From the NCBI GenBank assembly GCA_002706685.1, contig PALV01000021.1, forward strand, positions 1 through 64,000: 64,000 bases of DNA, read 5' to 3'. Origin of the DNA: Gammaproteobacteria bacterium. GTDB taxonomy: Bacteria > Pseudomonadota > Gammaproteobacteria > Pseudomonadales > Pseudohongiellaceae. Shown one piece after another: positions 18,543 to 27,111 of the stretch. Each line of letters starts with the position of its first letter. Positions within the stretch are counted from its first letter, which is position 1. The notes below the pieces were generated by a model. The model had not been told where the DNA came from and made no database searches. It was given only the letters and a program-made list of their open reading frames with translations. Made by a program: the position numbers and the translations under genes.

Positions 18543-20162
18543 ATGACTCCAGAATCATCCAAACCCCGTTTCAAGCGCCGGCGACTGTCGGCCCTGATTT
18601 CCCTGACTCTACTCATCAATGCCTGCAGCACTCTGCCACCGCCGGCCGAAGATACCGAACAGGCCGGCCCACTGTCCACACAAACACGAAGCGTTGCCCA
18701 GACACGCAATCGTGCGCAACAGATACGGACCCAACGTGAAACCCAGCCGGAACTGGAACTGACCCAGGCCGAGATCGAATTTCAGAACAGTGTGTGGTTC
18801 CGGGTCAGCGAAGGCATGCAGTTCTACCACCAACATTACAACGACAGCATTCAGGAAGAAATTGACTGGTTTTTGACTAATCGCAGCTTTATTACCGAGA
18901 TCAGTGCACGCGCTGCTCCGTTCATTTACGAAATCGTAACAGAGGTCCAGCAGCGCAATCTGCCGACCGAGCTCGCACTGCTGCCCTTTATTGAGAGCGC
19001 CTTTGAACCCAGTGCCCGGTCTCCCGTCAATGCAGCAGGCCTGTGGCAATTCATGGCACCCACCGCAGCCAGCCTGGGCCTGCAGCGAGACTGGTGGTAC
19101 GACGGCCGTCACGACCCGATCGCGTCAACCAGTGCAGCTCTCGATTACCTTCAGACCTTACACTCACGATTTGACGAGGACTGGTTACTGACACTGGCTG
19201 CCTACAACGCCGGCCAGGGAACCGTTTCCAGAGCCATTGAGCGCAACGAGCGTAATGGCCGGGGCACCGATTTCTGGTCCTTGTCACTGCCAGGAGAGAC
19301 ACAGCGTCATGTACCGCGACTACTCGCACTGGCGTATCTGATGGCAGACCCATTATCAAACGAACTCGCGTTAGAGCCGGTACCCGATACCACCTGGCTG
19401 GCGCGTGTCGACGCAGGCTCGCAGATCGATCTGAATCTGGCGGCACAACTGGCTGGGATAGAGCCGGAACTGCTGTATCAACTCAACCCCGGTTATCTGC
19501 AGTGGGCTACCCGTCCGCAGGGCCCTCACCTGATCAATCTGCCGCTGGATGCTGCTGAACGGTTTTCCGCCAATCTTGCTGATCTGGGCGACAACCGTGT
19601 TACCTGGGAACGTTATCAGATAAAACCTGGCGATACGCTGAGCGGCATCGCACGTTCTCAGCGAACTACGGTCGCCGCCCTGCAGCAGGCCAACAATCTT
19701 ACCGGGAGCTCCATTCGGGCAGGTGATGATCTGTTGATTCCGCGCGCCTATGGTGCCGGTGACGGCATCCCAGTAATGGCCAGCATTCTGGCAGCGAACA
19801 ATAATCAGCCGATACCTGCGGGCAATTACATTGTCAAAAGCGGAGACAGCCTCTGGAGCATCGCCAATCGCTACAGCCTAACTGTCAATGAGCTGAGGCG
19901 CTGGAACAGTTTGAGCGAGAGCGCTGTGTTGCAACCGGGGCAGCGACTGGTTCTGCAGGCCGGTAACCTGACAGCAGCTGCCGACCTGTCAGGCAGCAAC
20001 CAGGCTACCCTGACCCAGCGTTATGAAGTCAAATCGGGCGACACCCTTGCGGGAATCGCCAGACGGCATGGTGTCAGTGTAGAGGATATTACTGAGTGGA
20101 ATGGCATCAGCCAACGTGCTCTGATCCACCCGGGCCAGGAGCTGATTCTGCACGTGGAGTAA
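18543..20162 (+). CDS. mltD: Membrane-bound lytic murein transglycosylase D with three LysM domains
   Basis: MltD cleaves peptidoglycan glycan strands to give 1,6-anhydro ends, from an outer-membrane lipoprotein anchor. The 539-residue precursor has a lipoprotein signal (LLINACS lipobox near residue 24), the SLT domain with catalytic Glu in FIESAFEPSARS and the AGLWQFMAPTA motif, and three C-terminal LysM repeats starting at about YQIKPGDTLSGIA, YIVKSGDSLWSIA and YEVKSGDTLAGIA. The ATG at 18543 follows CAGGAAAC; upstream in-frame starts fall inside or against the gloB end and would put the lipobox too deep. Confidence 0.93.
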   Translation: MTPESSKPRFKRRRLSALISLTLLINACSTLPPPAEDTEQAGPLSTQTRSVAQTRNRAQQIRTQRETQPELELTQAEIEFQNSVWFRVSEGMQFYHQHYNDSIQEEIDWFLTNRSFITEISARAAPFIYEIVTEVQQRNLPTELALLPFIESAFEPSARSPVNAAGLWQFMAPTAASLGLQRDWWYDGRHDPIASTSAALDYLQTLHSRFDEDWLLTLAAYNAGQGTVSRAIERNERNGRGTDFWSLSLPGETQRHVPRLLALAYLMADPLSNELALEPVPDTTWLARVDAGSQIDLNLAAQLAGIEPELLYQLNPGYLQWATRPQGPHLINLPLDAAERFSANLADLGDNRVTWERYQIKPGDTLSGIARSQRTTVAALQQANNLTGSSIRAGDDLLIPRAYGAGDGIPVMASILAANNNQPIPAGNYIVKSGDSLWSIANRYSLTVNELRRWNSLSESAVLQPGQRLVLQAGNLTAAADLSGSNQATLTQRYEVKSGDTLAGIARRHGVSVEDITEWNGISQRALIHPGQELILHVE

Positions 20163-20164
20163 AT

Positions 20165-20212
20165 CCGGCAGCTTCGCCGGACGGCAGGTCCGGTTGCTGT
20201 TACAGCAACCGG
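20165..20212. repeat. Two adjacent stem-loops at a convergent gene end
   Basis: Stem 1 is TCCGGC / GCCGGA with a 6-nt loop (20165-20180 region). Stem 2 is a perfect 10-bp inverted repeat CCGGTTGCTG / CAGCAACCGG around a TTA loop (20190-20212); the loop bases are the stop codon of the leftward antiporter gene. No T-run follows on either strand, so these are better described as mRNA 3'-end stabilising or bidirectional attenuating structures than as canonical terminators. Confidence 0.6.
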
Positions 20213-21894
20213 GCCCCTATCAGAATGACAACCAGCAGCACTGTCACCCACAACAGCATACTGCCAGTCGGCCAGGTTCGGGCCAGCGGGCCTTCCGGGC
20301 CATGATATCGCAGCAGCATTGCCGGAATTGATTTACTGGGTTTGACGACCAGTGCCTGCAGCAAATCCCCCAGACCTTTTACCAGGCGTTCGAATGCACG
20401 CCACAGAATCGGCCCGAGCCGTCGGTAGAAAAAGTCTACATCGAGGCTGATGGTCAGCGTGCGTTTCATCAATGGCAGGGTCACGAAGAACGCCAGACCA
20501 GCAAACAGCAATAGCTGCAACTGGGTCACCAGGTGGTCCGCTGTATACGGCTCGTATGTCGCCTCGAATGGCAGGAAGTCATACAGTATCTGCGGGAAAA
20601 CACCGATCAGCACGCAGGCCGCAGCAAAGAAAATCATCGCCGCCTGCATGTTCCAGGAAGGATCCTTCGGTCGCAGGCCAGAATCCTTTTGGAAAAACAC
20701 AAACCAAGGGAATTTAATGCCGGCATGCAGGAATACACCAGCCGATGCAGCTACCAGGCAGTACCAGACAAAGGCGTACTGTTCGTAGGCAGCGCCTGAG
20801 CTGATCATTGACTTGGAAATGAAACCCGAGGTGTATGGGAATGCCGAGATGGCAAGTGCGCCTATGATGCCACATACAGCGGTCACCGGCATGGTTCGGT
20901 ACAGACCGCCAAGATCAGTACACTTGCGCTTGCCGGTCTGGACCATGACCGCACCCGCGCTCATCAGCAACAGTGCTTTGTAGATGATATGCGAGAAGGC
21001 ATGCGCGGCCACACCGTTAAGCGCCATCTCGGTACCAATACCAACACCTACAACCATGAACCCCACCTGGTTTACGATTGAGTAAGCCAGAATGCGCCGC
21101 ATGTCGTTTTCCATCAGCGCGTAGATTATTCCGTAGAAAATCATGTACAGACCGATCCAGATCAGCACAGACTGACCAGGGAACAGCAACCATAGTGCCA
21201 GTACGGCCGTTTTGGTTGTGAACGCCGAGAGGAACACAGAACCGGTCGGGCTTGCTTCAGGGTAGGCATCTGACAGCCATGCAGAGACCGGAGGCGCCGC
21301 AGCATTGATCAGTATGCCAATCAGAATCATCCAGGTGGCAAAACTTTCCAGCTGCAGGGCCTGAATCTCGATGGAGCCGGTCTGGATTGCCACACCTTCA
21401 ATACCAATTTTGAGAATGATGCCGCCGATCAGGTGCATGATGCCGTAGCGAATACCGGCACGGCGCGCCTCCTCAGTGCCTCCACACCAGACCACGATCG
21501 TCGAGAACAGCGCCATGAATTCCCAGAACAGGAACAGCGTAATCAAATCACCGGCGAAAGAAACACCGACAGCGCCGGCGGCATAAGCCATGGCCGCCGA
21601 GAGCTCAGCAACTTTCGCATGCCTGAAGGCAAAAAATCCGCCGATCATGGCCATGAGGGCGAATATCGTCGCGAACAGGCGCCGGACATTGCTGGCCTCA
21701 ACCAGTTCGACTTCATAACCGAGGAATCGGGCGCTTAACAGCACACCGTCATCCAGGTTCCAGATCATCAGCAACGTCAGCAGCGGTACCAGCACCAGAA
21801 GAACTGGACGAAAACTATCGCGGACCACCGGCAGCAGCATGGCGCCGATGATCATGATGAACGCAGGTGGGAACATTAACTCAGAGATCGTCAT
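20200..21894 (-). CDS. Mrp/complex I-type proton-conducting antiporter subunit (third MrpD-like)
   Basis: A 564-residue polytopic protein of the NuoL/NuoM/NuoN-MrpA/MrpD family, about fourteen helices. The conserved core includes DLITLFLFWEFMALFS (functional Glu of helix 5), NDMRRILAYSIVNQVGFMVVG, HAFSHIIYKALLLMSAG and FPYTSGFISKSM. The C-terminal extension (about residues 455-564) is longer than in the other two D-type subunits. It is the last gene of the antiporter operon and overlaps the 118-residue protein gene by 14 bp. It should sit in the inner membrane and conduct protons. Which Mrp subunit it replaces is uncertain. Confidence 0.86.
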   Translation of the reverse strand: MTISELMFPPAFIMIIGAMLLPVVRDSFRPVLLVLVPLLTLLMIWNLDDGVLLSARFLGYEVELVEASNVRRLFATIFALMAMIGGFFAFRHAKVAELSAAMAYAAGAVGVSFAGDLITLFLFWEFMALFSTIVVWCGGTEEARRAGIRYGIMHLIGGIILKIGIEGVAIQTGSIEIQALQLESFATWMILIGILINAAAPPVSAWLSDAYPEASPTGSVFLSAFTTKTAVLALWLLFPGQSVLIWIGLYMIFYGIIYALMENDMRRILAYSIVNQVGFMVVGVGIGTEMALNGVAAHAFSHIIYKALLLMSAGAVMVQTGKRKCTDLGGLYRTMPVTAVCGIIGALAISAFPYTSGFISKSMISSGAAYEQYAFVWYCLVAASAGVFLHAGIKFPWFVFFQKDSGLRPKDPSWNMQAAMIFFAAACVLIGVFPQILYDFLPFEATYEPYTADHLVTQLQLLLFAGLAFFVTLPLMKRTLTISLDVDFFYRRLGPILWRAFERLVKGLGDLLQALVVKPSKSIPAMLLRYHGPEGPLARTWPTGSMLLWVTVLLVVILIGARLL

Positions 21895-22237
21895 AGTACG
21901 TATCCGGACGCTTCAAAAATACTCCCAGGAGCTTGGCGAATACCACCATGCCCAGGCAGCTGACAAAACCGTAGATGGCATAAAAGCCAAAATAACCATC
22001 CAGTGCAAAATAGGCATGCACATGCACGAATATCTGCGCCAGTACCGTCAAGGCGAGGATGACTGAAAACACCCACCACAGAATCTTGATAGTGGAAGCC
22101 CTGACCAGCCAATGGGGCTTGCCATCAACCAGATCAGGTGTTTCTACACGTGGACAGTCGGCGCCATATTCATTGGCCACCAGCCCCTTACCTGCCCTGC
22201 CGGGGACGGCCTTGATTTCATCAGGCTGCTCGCTCAT
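21881..22237 (-). CDS. Small membrane protein of the antiporter operon, unknown
   Basis: The 118 residues comprise a soluble N-terminal part (about 45 residues, containing KGLVANEYGADCPRVETPDL) and two transmembrane helices (about 50-70 and 80-102). It overlaps both neighbours (one base with the second D-type gene, 14 bp with the third), so it is clearly part of the operon and probably of the complex. I recognise no Mrp subunit in it; it may fill a structural role unique to this operon type. Confidence 0.72.
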   Translation of the reverse strand: MSEQPDEIKAVPGRAGKGLVANEYGADCPRVETPDLVDGKPHWLVRASTIKILWWVFSVILALTVLAQIFVHVHAYFALDGYFGFYAIYGFVSCLGMVVFAKLLGVFLKRPDTYYDDL

Positions 22238-23703
22238 TACGGCATCCCTCCTACAATCTGAGTCTCAAGATCCAGTACCGGACCGTTAAAGAAGAAGAAC
22301 AACAGCGTCAGGGTCGCTGTGACGCTCAACGCAATAACCATATTTGTGGGCGCTTCGGCGTGATCCTTGACGGGTGTCACATCCTCGGGCTTGAAGAATG
22401 CATTAAAGATGATTGGCAGGAAATAAGCCGCATTCAGTGCCGTGGACAGAATCAACACGACCAGCACAAAATAATTATCAAGCTGGAAGGCACCTGCAAT
22501 GATGAACCACTTGGAAACAAAACCTGCAGTTGGCGGCACACCGATCATGGACAAGGCACCGATCGCAAAGGCCGTCATCGTGTACGGCATCCGCCAGCCT
22601 ATGCCGTTCAGCTGGGTAATCTCTGTCTTCTTGGACGCGACATAGATGGCACCGGCGGTAAAGAACAGCGTGATCTTGCCAAACGCGTGCGCGGCGATAT
22701 GAATTGCCGCACCTATTTCTGAGAACGGTGCCAGCGCCATCGTTGCCATGATGATGTAGCTCAACTGCCCTATCGTTGAGTAGGCCAGAAGGCGCTTGAT
22801 GTTGGTCTGACGCAAGGCGATGCAGGACGCTGCCACTACTGTAAAGCCGGCGATATAGACAGCGAACTGTTCATACGGAACTTCGGCCAGGTAATCAGTA
22901 CCAAAGATATAGATAACCACTTTGATCAGCGTGAAAACACCCGCTTTCACGACTGCTACCGCGTGCAGCAATGCGGACACCGGAGTCGGCGCCACCATCG
23001 CGGCCGGCAGCCAGCGATGGACCGGCATCACAGCAGCTTTGGCAACACCAAACAGGAACAGCATCAACAGCAAGGTTGCAGAACCCGCTGCCAGATGCCC
23101 CTCCAGAATGCCGCCCGGGACAAAATCGAGGGTACCGGCGGCCGCATAGGTCCAGATGATTGCCGGCAGCAGGAACACGATGGACGTTGTCATCAGGATG
23201 CCCAGATAAGTACGCCCGCCCGCCTTGGCTTTGTCGTCACCTTTATGTGTGACAAGAGGATATGTAGAGATTGTCAGGACTTCATAAAAAATAAAAAGAG
23301 TCAGCAGGTTTGCTGAGAACGCAACACCCATGGCACCAAACAGCGCGATGGCAAAACACACATAAAAGCGTGTCTGCTGTTTTTCATTGGTGCCGCGCAT
23401 GTAGCCAATAGCGTAGATCGACGTAACAATCCAGAGGCCACTGGCGATCATTGCGAAAAGTATCGACAGTGGTTCGGTATTGAAGGCAATTGGCACCCCG
23501 GAGAACAGCGTGACGAGTTCAACACCTATTTCCTCACCAGCGTTCAGCCCCATCAGTACACGAATGACCAAACCGAACAGCGTCAGGGCTGTCACCATGG
23601 TCACAGTTTCGCGAAGGTTCGGCCAGCGACCTGCCAGTGCAATCAGCACCGCTCCCAGCAGCGGTACAACCAGCGTTAACAACAATGCAGTATTGGCAGT
23701 CAC
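22237..23703 (-). CDS. Mrp/complex I-type antiporter subunit (second MrpD-like)
   Basis: A 488-residue member of the proton-conducting membrane transporter family. Core motifs are LLTLFIFYEVLTISTYPLVTH (helix 5 Glu), WLPAAMVAPTPVSALLHAVAV (helix 7-8 loop with conserved His and Lys region), NIKRLLAYSTIGQLSYIIMA, HAFGKITLFFTAGAIYV and GVPPTAGFVSKWF. Start and stop overlap the neighbouring genes by four and one bases. It is expected to be an inner-membrane proton channel module. It differs enough from the first D-type subunit to be a separate paralogue, not a recent duplication. Confidence 0.88.
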   Translation of the reverse strand: MTANTALLLTLVVPLLGAVLIALAGRWPNLRETVTMVTALTLFGLVIRVLMGLNAGEEIGVELVTLFSGVPIAFNTEPLSILFAMIASGLWIVTSIYAIGYMRGTNEKQQTRFYVCFAIALFGAMGVAFSANLLTLFIFYEVLTISTYPLVTHKGDDKAKAGGRTYLGILMTTSIVFLLPAIIWTYAAAGTLDFVPGGILEGHLAAGSATLLLMLFLFGVAKAAVMPVHRWLPAAMVAPTPVSALLHAVAVVKAGVFTLIKVVIYIFGTDYLAEVPYEQFAVYIAGFTVVAASCIALRQTNIKRLLAYSTIGQLSYIIMATMALAPFSEIGAAIHIAAHAFGKITLFFTAGAIYVASKKTEITQLNGIGWRMPYTMTAFAIGALSMIGVPPTAGFVSKWFIIAGAFQLDNYFVLVVLILSTALNAAYFLPIIFNAFFKPEDVTPVKDHAEAPTNMVIALSVTATLTLLFFFFNGPVLDLETQIVGGMP

Positions 23704-25178
23704 CGTACAACACCTCCCGCCATCAACTGAGCGGCAGCCGCTTCGGCTATATCCACAGTCAGACGCGTATCAATTCCAAACCAGATATTGGCAATGACAA
23801 GTACCCACAATGGAACCAGCAGTCCCCAGGGTGCTTCACGCTTGGTGGCATCTTTGGGCTCACCGAAGAAACCAGCTTCCACAACACGACCAACATACAC
23901 AACGGCCAGCATTGAACCGGCCAATATGGCAACCACGACTGGCCACCAGCCCAGCTCCAGGGCTGCCAGTATCAAGTGCCACTTGCTGACAAAACCCACT
24001 GTCAATGGCACACCTATCAGGCTGAGGCCACCAAGCACGAAGGCCCAGAATGTCAATGGCATGGTTTTGGCGAGACCGCGCATATCATCAATGCTGGTAC
24101 CACCCATTCTGTAAGCCACGGCACCCATCACCATGAACAGCGCGCCTTTCATAAGGCCATGGTTAAATACATGCAGCAGCGATGCAGTCAGACCCATGGC
24201 CGTGCCCATCGCAAGGCCAAGGACGATATAGCCAATTTGTGCTACGCTCGAGTAGGCCAGCATACGTTTGATATTCGGTTGCATGATGCTGACTGTCGAT
24301 GCACTCAGCAGACCGATAATCGCCAGTGGAACCAGAATCTCCGCAAGTGGTTCTGCGCCAAAGCTGAACTCCACACCAAAAATCGTGAATACGAAACGAA
24401 TCAGAACATAAACGGCCACCTTGGTAGCGGTAGCGCCGAGAAACGCGGTGACGGCCGATGGCGAATAGGTGTACGCATTAGGCAGCCATAGATGCAGCGG
24501 GAACAGAGCCAGCTTCAGACAGATACCAGTCACGATGAAGGCAAAAGCCGTGCGCACGGTGCTGGAATCACTTATCGCAGGCAGGCGTTCTGCCAGATCA
24601 GCCATATTCAGTGTGCCGGTCATCACATAGAGGAAACCGACACCAATCAGGTAGAACGTGGCACCAATTGTGCCCATGATCAGATAGGAGAAAGACGCTG
24701 TCAGAGCACGCCGGTCCCTGCCCATGGCAATCAGTGTGTAGGTCGCCAGTGACGACACTTCGAGGAACACAAACACGTTAAACGCATCGCCGGTTACAGT
24801 GATACCGCAAAGGCCGAGAATCAACAGCAGCAGCGCTGTGTAAAACAGTGGGCAGCGATCGGCACCGATTTCGTGCTCAACACTCAGCCGGGCATAGGGC
24901 AAAACCACACTCGCCAGACCGGTGATCAATACCAGCAGCAGGGCATTGGCAAAATCGATTCTGTATTCGATACCCCAGGGTGCTTCCCAGCCGCCCATGG
25001 TATAGATGAACGTGCCCTGGGCATTGACCTGAATCAGCAGCAGAACACTGCACAGCAGCGCGAACCAGGAAAGCAGCGTCGCCAGCAGCCAGGGCCAGTT
25101 TGGGCCGCGCAACAGTGACGCGACCGGCGCGCCAAGCAAGGGCGCCAGAATAACAAGTACAGGAAGATGCGCTAACAT
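23700..25178 (-). CDS. mrpD: Na+/H+ antiporter subunit MrpD (MnhD)
   Basis: The 492-residue polytopic protein follows mrpC directly, the usual position of mrpD. Motifs include GDAFNVFVFLEVSSLATYTL (helix 5 Glu), WLPNAYTYSPSAVTAFLGAT, NIKRMLAYSSVAQIGYIVLG, HVFNHGLMKGALFMVMGAV and GVPLTVGFVSKWH. Its ATG overlaps the mrpC stop by one base (TAATG). It should form one of the ion-translocating modules of a multi-subunit cation/proton antiporter in the inner membrane. Confidence 0.9.
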   Translation of the reverse strand: MLAHLPVLVILAPLLGAPVASLLRGPNWPWLLATLLSWFALLCSVLLLIQVNAQGTFIYTMGGWEAPWGIEYRIDFANALLLVLITGLASVVLPYARLSVEHEIGADRCPLFYTALLLLILGLCGITVTGDAFNVFVFLEVSSLATYTLIAMGRDRRALTASFSYLIMGTIGATFYLIGVGFLYVMTGTLNMADLAERLPAISDSSTVRTAFAFIVTGICLKLALFPLHLWLPNAYTYSPSAVTAFLGATATKVAVYVLIRFVFTIFGVEFSFGAEPLAEILVPLAIIGLLSASTVSIMQPNIKRMLAYSSVAQIGYIVLGLAMGTAMGLTASLLHVFNHGLMKGALFMVMGAVAYRMGGTSIDDMRGLAKTMPLTFWAFVLGGLSLIGVPLTVGFVSKWHLILAALELGWWPVVVAILAGSMLAVVYVGRVVEAGFFGEPKDATKREAPWGLLVPLWVLVIANIWFGIDTRLTVDIAEAAAAQLMAGGVVR

Positions 25179-25531
25179 TAGAGTGAGGAGTCCATTGTAT
25201 GTAATTCGTCTTCTTCAATCGTGCCAAACGACTCTTTGATGCGTACCGACAATGCAAGCCCGACTGCAGTCGTCGCCACACCGACAACAATCGCTGTCAG
25301 GATAAGTACGTGAGGCAGAGGGTTGGAATAAAGCGATGCGCCTTCCTGCATGACGGGACCGGTGGCACCTTCGATGTAACCAAAACTGATATACAGGAAA
25401 AAGACCGATGTCTGAAAGACGTTTAGACCAATCAGTTTCTTGACCAGATTGCTGCTCGACATGACCATGTACAAACCGATCATCATCAGAAAAATGATGA
25501 TGACGTAGTTCCACACTCCAAGCCCACTCAT
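25178..25531 (-). CDS. mrpC: Na+/H+ antiporter subunit MrpC (NuoK-like)
   Basis: A 117-residue protein with three transmembrane helices, matching MrpC/MnhC and complex I NuoK. Characteristic stretches are GLYMVMSSSNLVKKLIGLNV, then DPLPHALILTAIVVG-like sequence here reading NPLPHVLILTAIVVGVATTA, and the soluble C-terminus. Its start overlaps the mrpB stop as ATGA. It should lie next to MrpD in the membrane complex. Confidence 0.92.
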   Translation of the reverse strand: MSGLGVWNYVIIIFLMMIGLYMVMSSSNLVKKLIGLNVFQTSVFFLYISFGYIEGATGPVMQEGASLYSNPLPHVLILTAIVVGVATTAVGLALSVRIKESFGTIEEDELHTMDSSL

Positions 25532-25950
25532 GATGCCTCTCCCCGACCTGCAAAGGTGAAGAACAGCAGCATCATCACTGATGCCACGGTCAGCCCTACA
25601 CCGAACTCAACAAGAATAATACCAATATGCTGACCAGCGATCGGGTCTGCAGCAAGAAAATCATAGTCCAGATAATTGCCGCCCATCAGCATTGCGGCAA
25701 CACCGACCAGGGCATAGATCAGTACGCCGGAGGCGGCCACAATCTTCAATATCCATTGCGGCGCAATACGTTCAGCTGACTCCAGGCCAAACAAAAGTGT
25801 ATGGATAACAAAAGCCGAGGCAAAAATCACACCCGCCTGAAAGCCACCGCCTGGTCCGAAATCACCGTGAAACTGTACATACAGGCCAAACAGCAGAATA
25901 TACGGTATGAGAAACTTGCCGACGATCCTGAGGATCAGATGGTCACTCAT
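25528..25950 (-). CDS. mrpB: Na+/H+ antiporter MnhB/MrpB-domain subunit
   Basis: The 140-residue, four-helix membrane protein has the MnhB motif set: GKFLIPYILLFGLYVQFHGDF, GPGGGFQAGVIFASAFVIHTL, and the C-terminal VEFGVGLTVASVMMLLFFTF. It starts inside the end of the upstream MbhD/MbhE-like gene (8-bp overlap). Subunit of the antiporter complex in the inner membrane. Confidence 0.9.
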   Translation of the reverse strand: MSDHLILRIVGKFLIPYILLFGLYVQFHGDFGPGGGFQAGVIFASAFVIHTLLFGLESAERIAPQWILKIVAASGVLIYALVGVAAMLMGGNYLDYDFLAADPIAGQHIGIILVEFGVGLTVASVMMLLFFTFAGRGEAS

Positions 25951-26500
25951 TGGATATACCCTCTTTTCGCTTGCGACGTCGGCCTATCAATAACATGACG
26001 CCAACACCCGCAGTAAAAATAACAACCACTTCGCCCAGTGTGTCGTAGCCTCGATAGCTGGCCAGCACGGCGGTCACAAAATTGGGTACGTCGATCTCCT
26101 GCGGGGACTGTTCGATGTAGCGCGGAGCAACATGAGTATGAACCGGGTTGTCCGGCTCTCCGAAAGGAGGCAGGTCCATTATTCCATACACCAGCGTCGC
26201 GCCAGTTATCACAACAATCGCCAGGGGAAGCATGGCGCCCTTCTTCTTTAAAGGCTTTTCTTCTCTGCCAGTCATGGAAATGGTTGCCAGCATCAGGATT
26301 GTCGAAATACCAGCGCCAACAGCTGCCTCCGTAAACCCTACGTCCGCCGCATCAAGCACCATAAACAGTGATGCCGAGGTGAGGCTGTAGATACCAAACA
26401 GCATGACTGCCGTAAACAGATCCCGGATCCGCAGTACTGCGATGGAAATGATGGCGAGGAATACCAGCAGGAAAATATCAATCAATTGTTCCAGTATCAC
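25943..26500 (-). CDS. Stand-alone MrpA C-terminal-type subunit (MbhD + MbhE domains, DUF4040)
   Basis: The 185-residue membrane protein joins an MbhD/DUF4040-like N-terminal half (about residues 1-85: LRIRDLFTAVMLFGIYSLTS, then DVGFTEAAVGAGISTILMLA) and an MbhE-like C-terminal half (RGYDTLGEVVVIFTAGVGVM). In classical Mrp these domains are the tail of the large MrpA; here they are a separate gene and no NuoL-like MrpA head is fused. It overlaps mrpG by four bases (ATGA) and mrpB by eight. Confidence 0.85.
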   Translation of the reverse strand: MILEQLIDIFLLVFLAIISIAVLRIRDLFTAVMLFGIYSLTSASLFMVLDAADVGFTEAAVGAGISTILMLATISMTGREEKPLKKKGAMLPLAIVVITGATLVYGIMDLPPFGEPDNPVHTHVAPRYIEQSPQEIDVPNFVTAVLASYRGYDTLGEVVVIFTAGVGVMLLIGRRRKRKEGISNE

Positions 26501-26826
26501 TTGCTGGCTCCTTGTTCCACACCACTGGTTTTAGTCCAGGGTTCCAGTCCGCTATGGCGGGCAGCTTTTGCCAGGGCGTGCGTTGATGTTGGACAGGTGA
26601 ACAACATAAAAAGGAATATCAGAAACAGTTTTGCACTTGCCAGAGTCAGGCCGAAATGAATCATCAGTCCGCCGAAAAACAGTCCAGCACATAGCGTGTC
26701 GGTTACACCAGCGGCGTGCATACGGGTGTAAAAATCTGGAAACCGGTTTATACCGATACCCCCTATTACTCCCAGCGCACAGCCGGACAACAGCAGGATG
26801 GCCGAAAGCCATTGCAACAGATCCAT
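26497..26826 (-). CDS. mrpG: Na+/H+ antiporter subunit MrpG (MnhG)
   Basis: A 109-residue three-helix membrane protein with the MnhG/PhaG signature: GVIGGIGINRFPDFYTRMHAAG, TLCAGLFFGGLM, and FMLFTCPTSTHALAKAA. Start lies three bases after the mrpF stop and its own stop overlaps the next gene. A structural subunit of the antiporter. Confidence 0.92.
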   Translation of the reverse strand: MDLLQWLSAILLLSGCALGVIGGIGINRFPDFYTRMHAAGVTDTLCAGLFFGGLMIHFGLTLASAKLFLIFLFMLFTCPTSTHALAKAARHSGLEPWTKTSGVEQGASK

Positions 26827-26829
26827 GAC

Positions 26830-27111
26830 TTACTCCTCGGTAGTTTCGCCGTCGTGGCCCAGTGTGCCGTATTCGAAATACTTCATCACCGCGATCATGG
26901 CGATGAAGTTGATCATGGCGTAGACCAGAGCAATGTCGAGATAATCGGCCCGTCCTGCCAGGGCGGCGATCAGGGATATCAACATCACCGTTTTGGTTCC
27001 GAACATGTTGACAGCCAGCATGCGATCAAAAATGCTGGGGCCCAGCAATGCCCGAACGATGGCCAGCAACATTGTCACCAGAATAGCGATGGCAGCAGCG
27101 GCCAGTATCAT
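26830..27111 (-). CDS. mrpF: Na+/H+ antiporter subunit MrpF
   Basis: The 93-residue protein has three transmembrane helices and the MrpF core ALLGPSIFDRMLAVNMFGTK followed by YLDIALVYAMINFIAMIAV. In MrpF a homologous Asp/Arg region contributes to the ion path; the DR pair in IFDRMLA is present. Start overlaps the mrpE stop as ATGA. Confidence 0.92.
   Translation of the reverse strand: MILAAAAIAILVTMLLAIVRALLGPSIFDRMLAVNMFGTKTVMLISLIAALAGRADYLDIALVYAMINFIAMIAVMKYFEYGTLGHDGETTEE

Noticed and set aside
20200..25178. NADH dehydrogenase (complex I) subunits
   Set aside because: The three large proteins are NuoL/M/N-like, but all neighbours are Mrp subunits E, F, G, B and C and no NADH- or quinone-binding Nuo genes are present.
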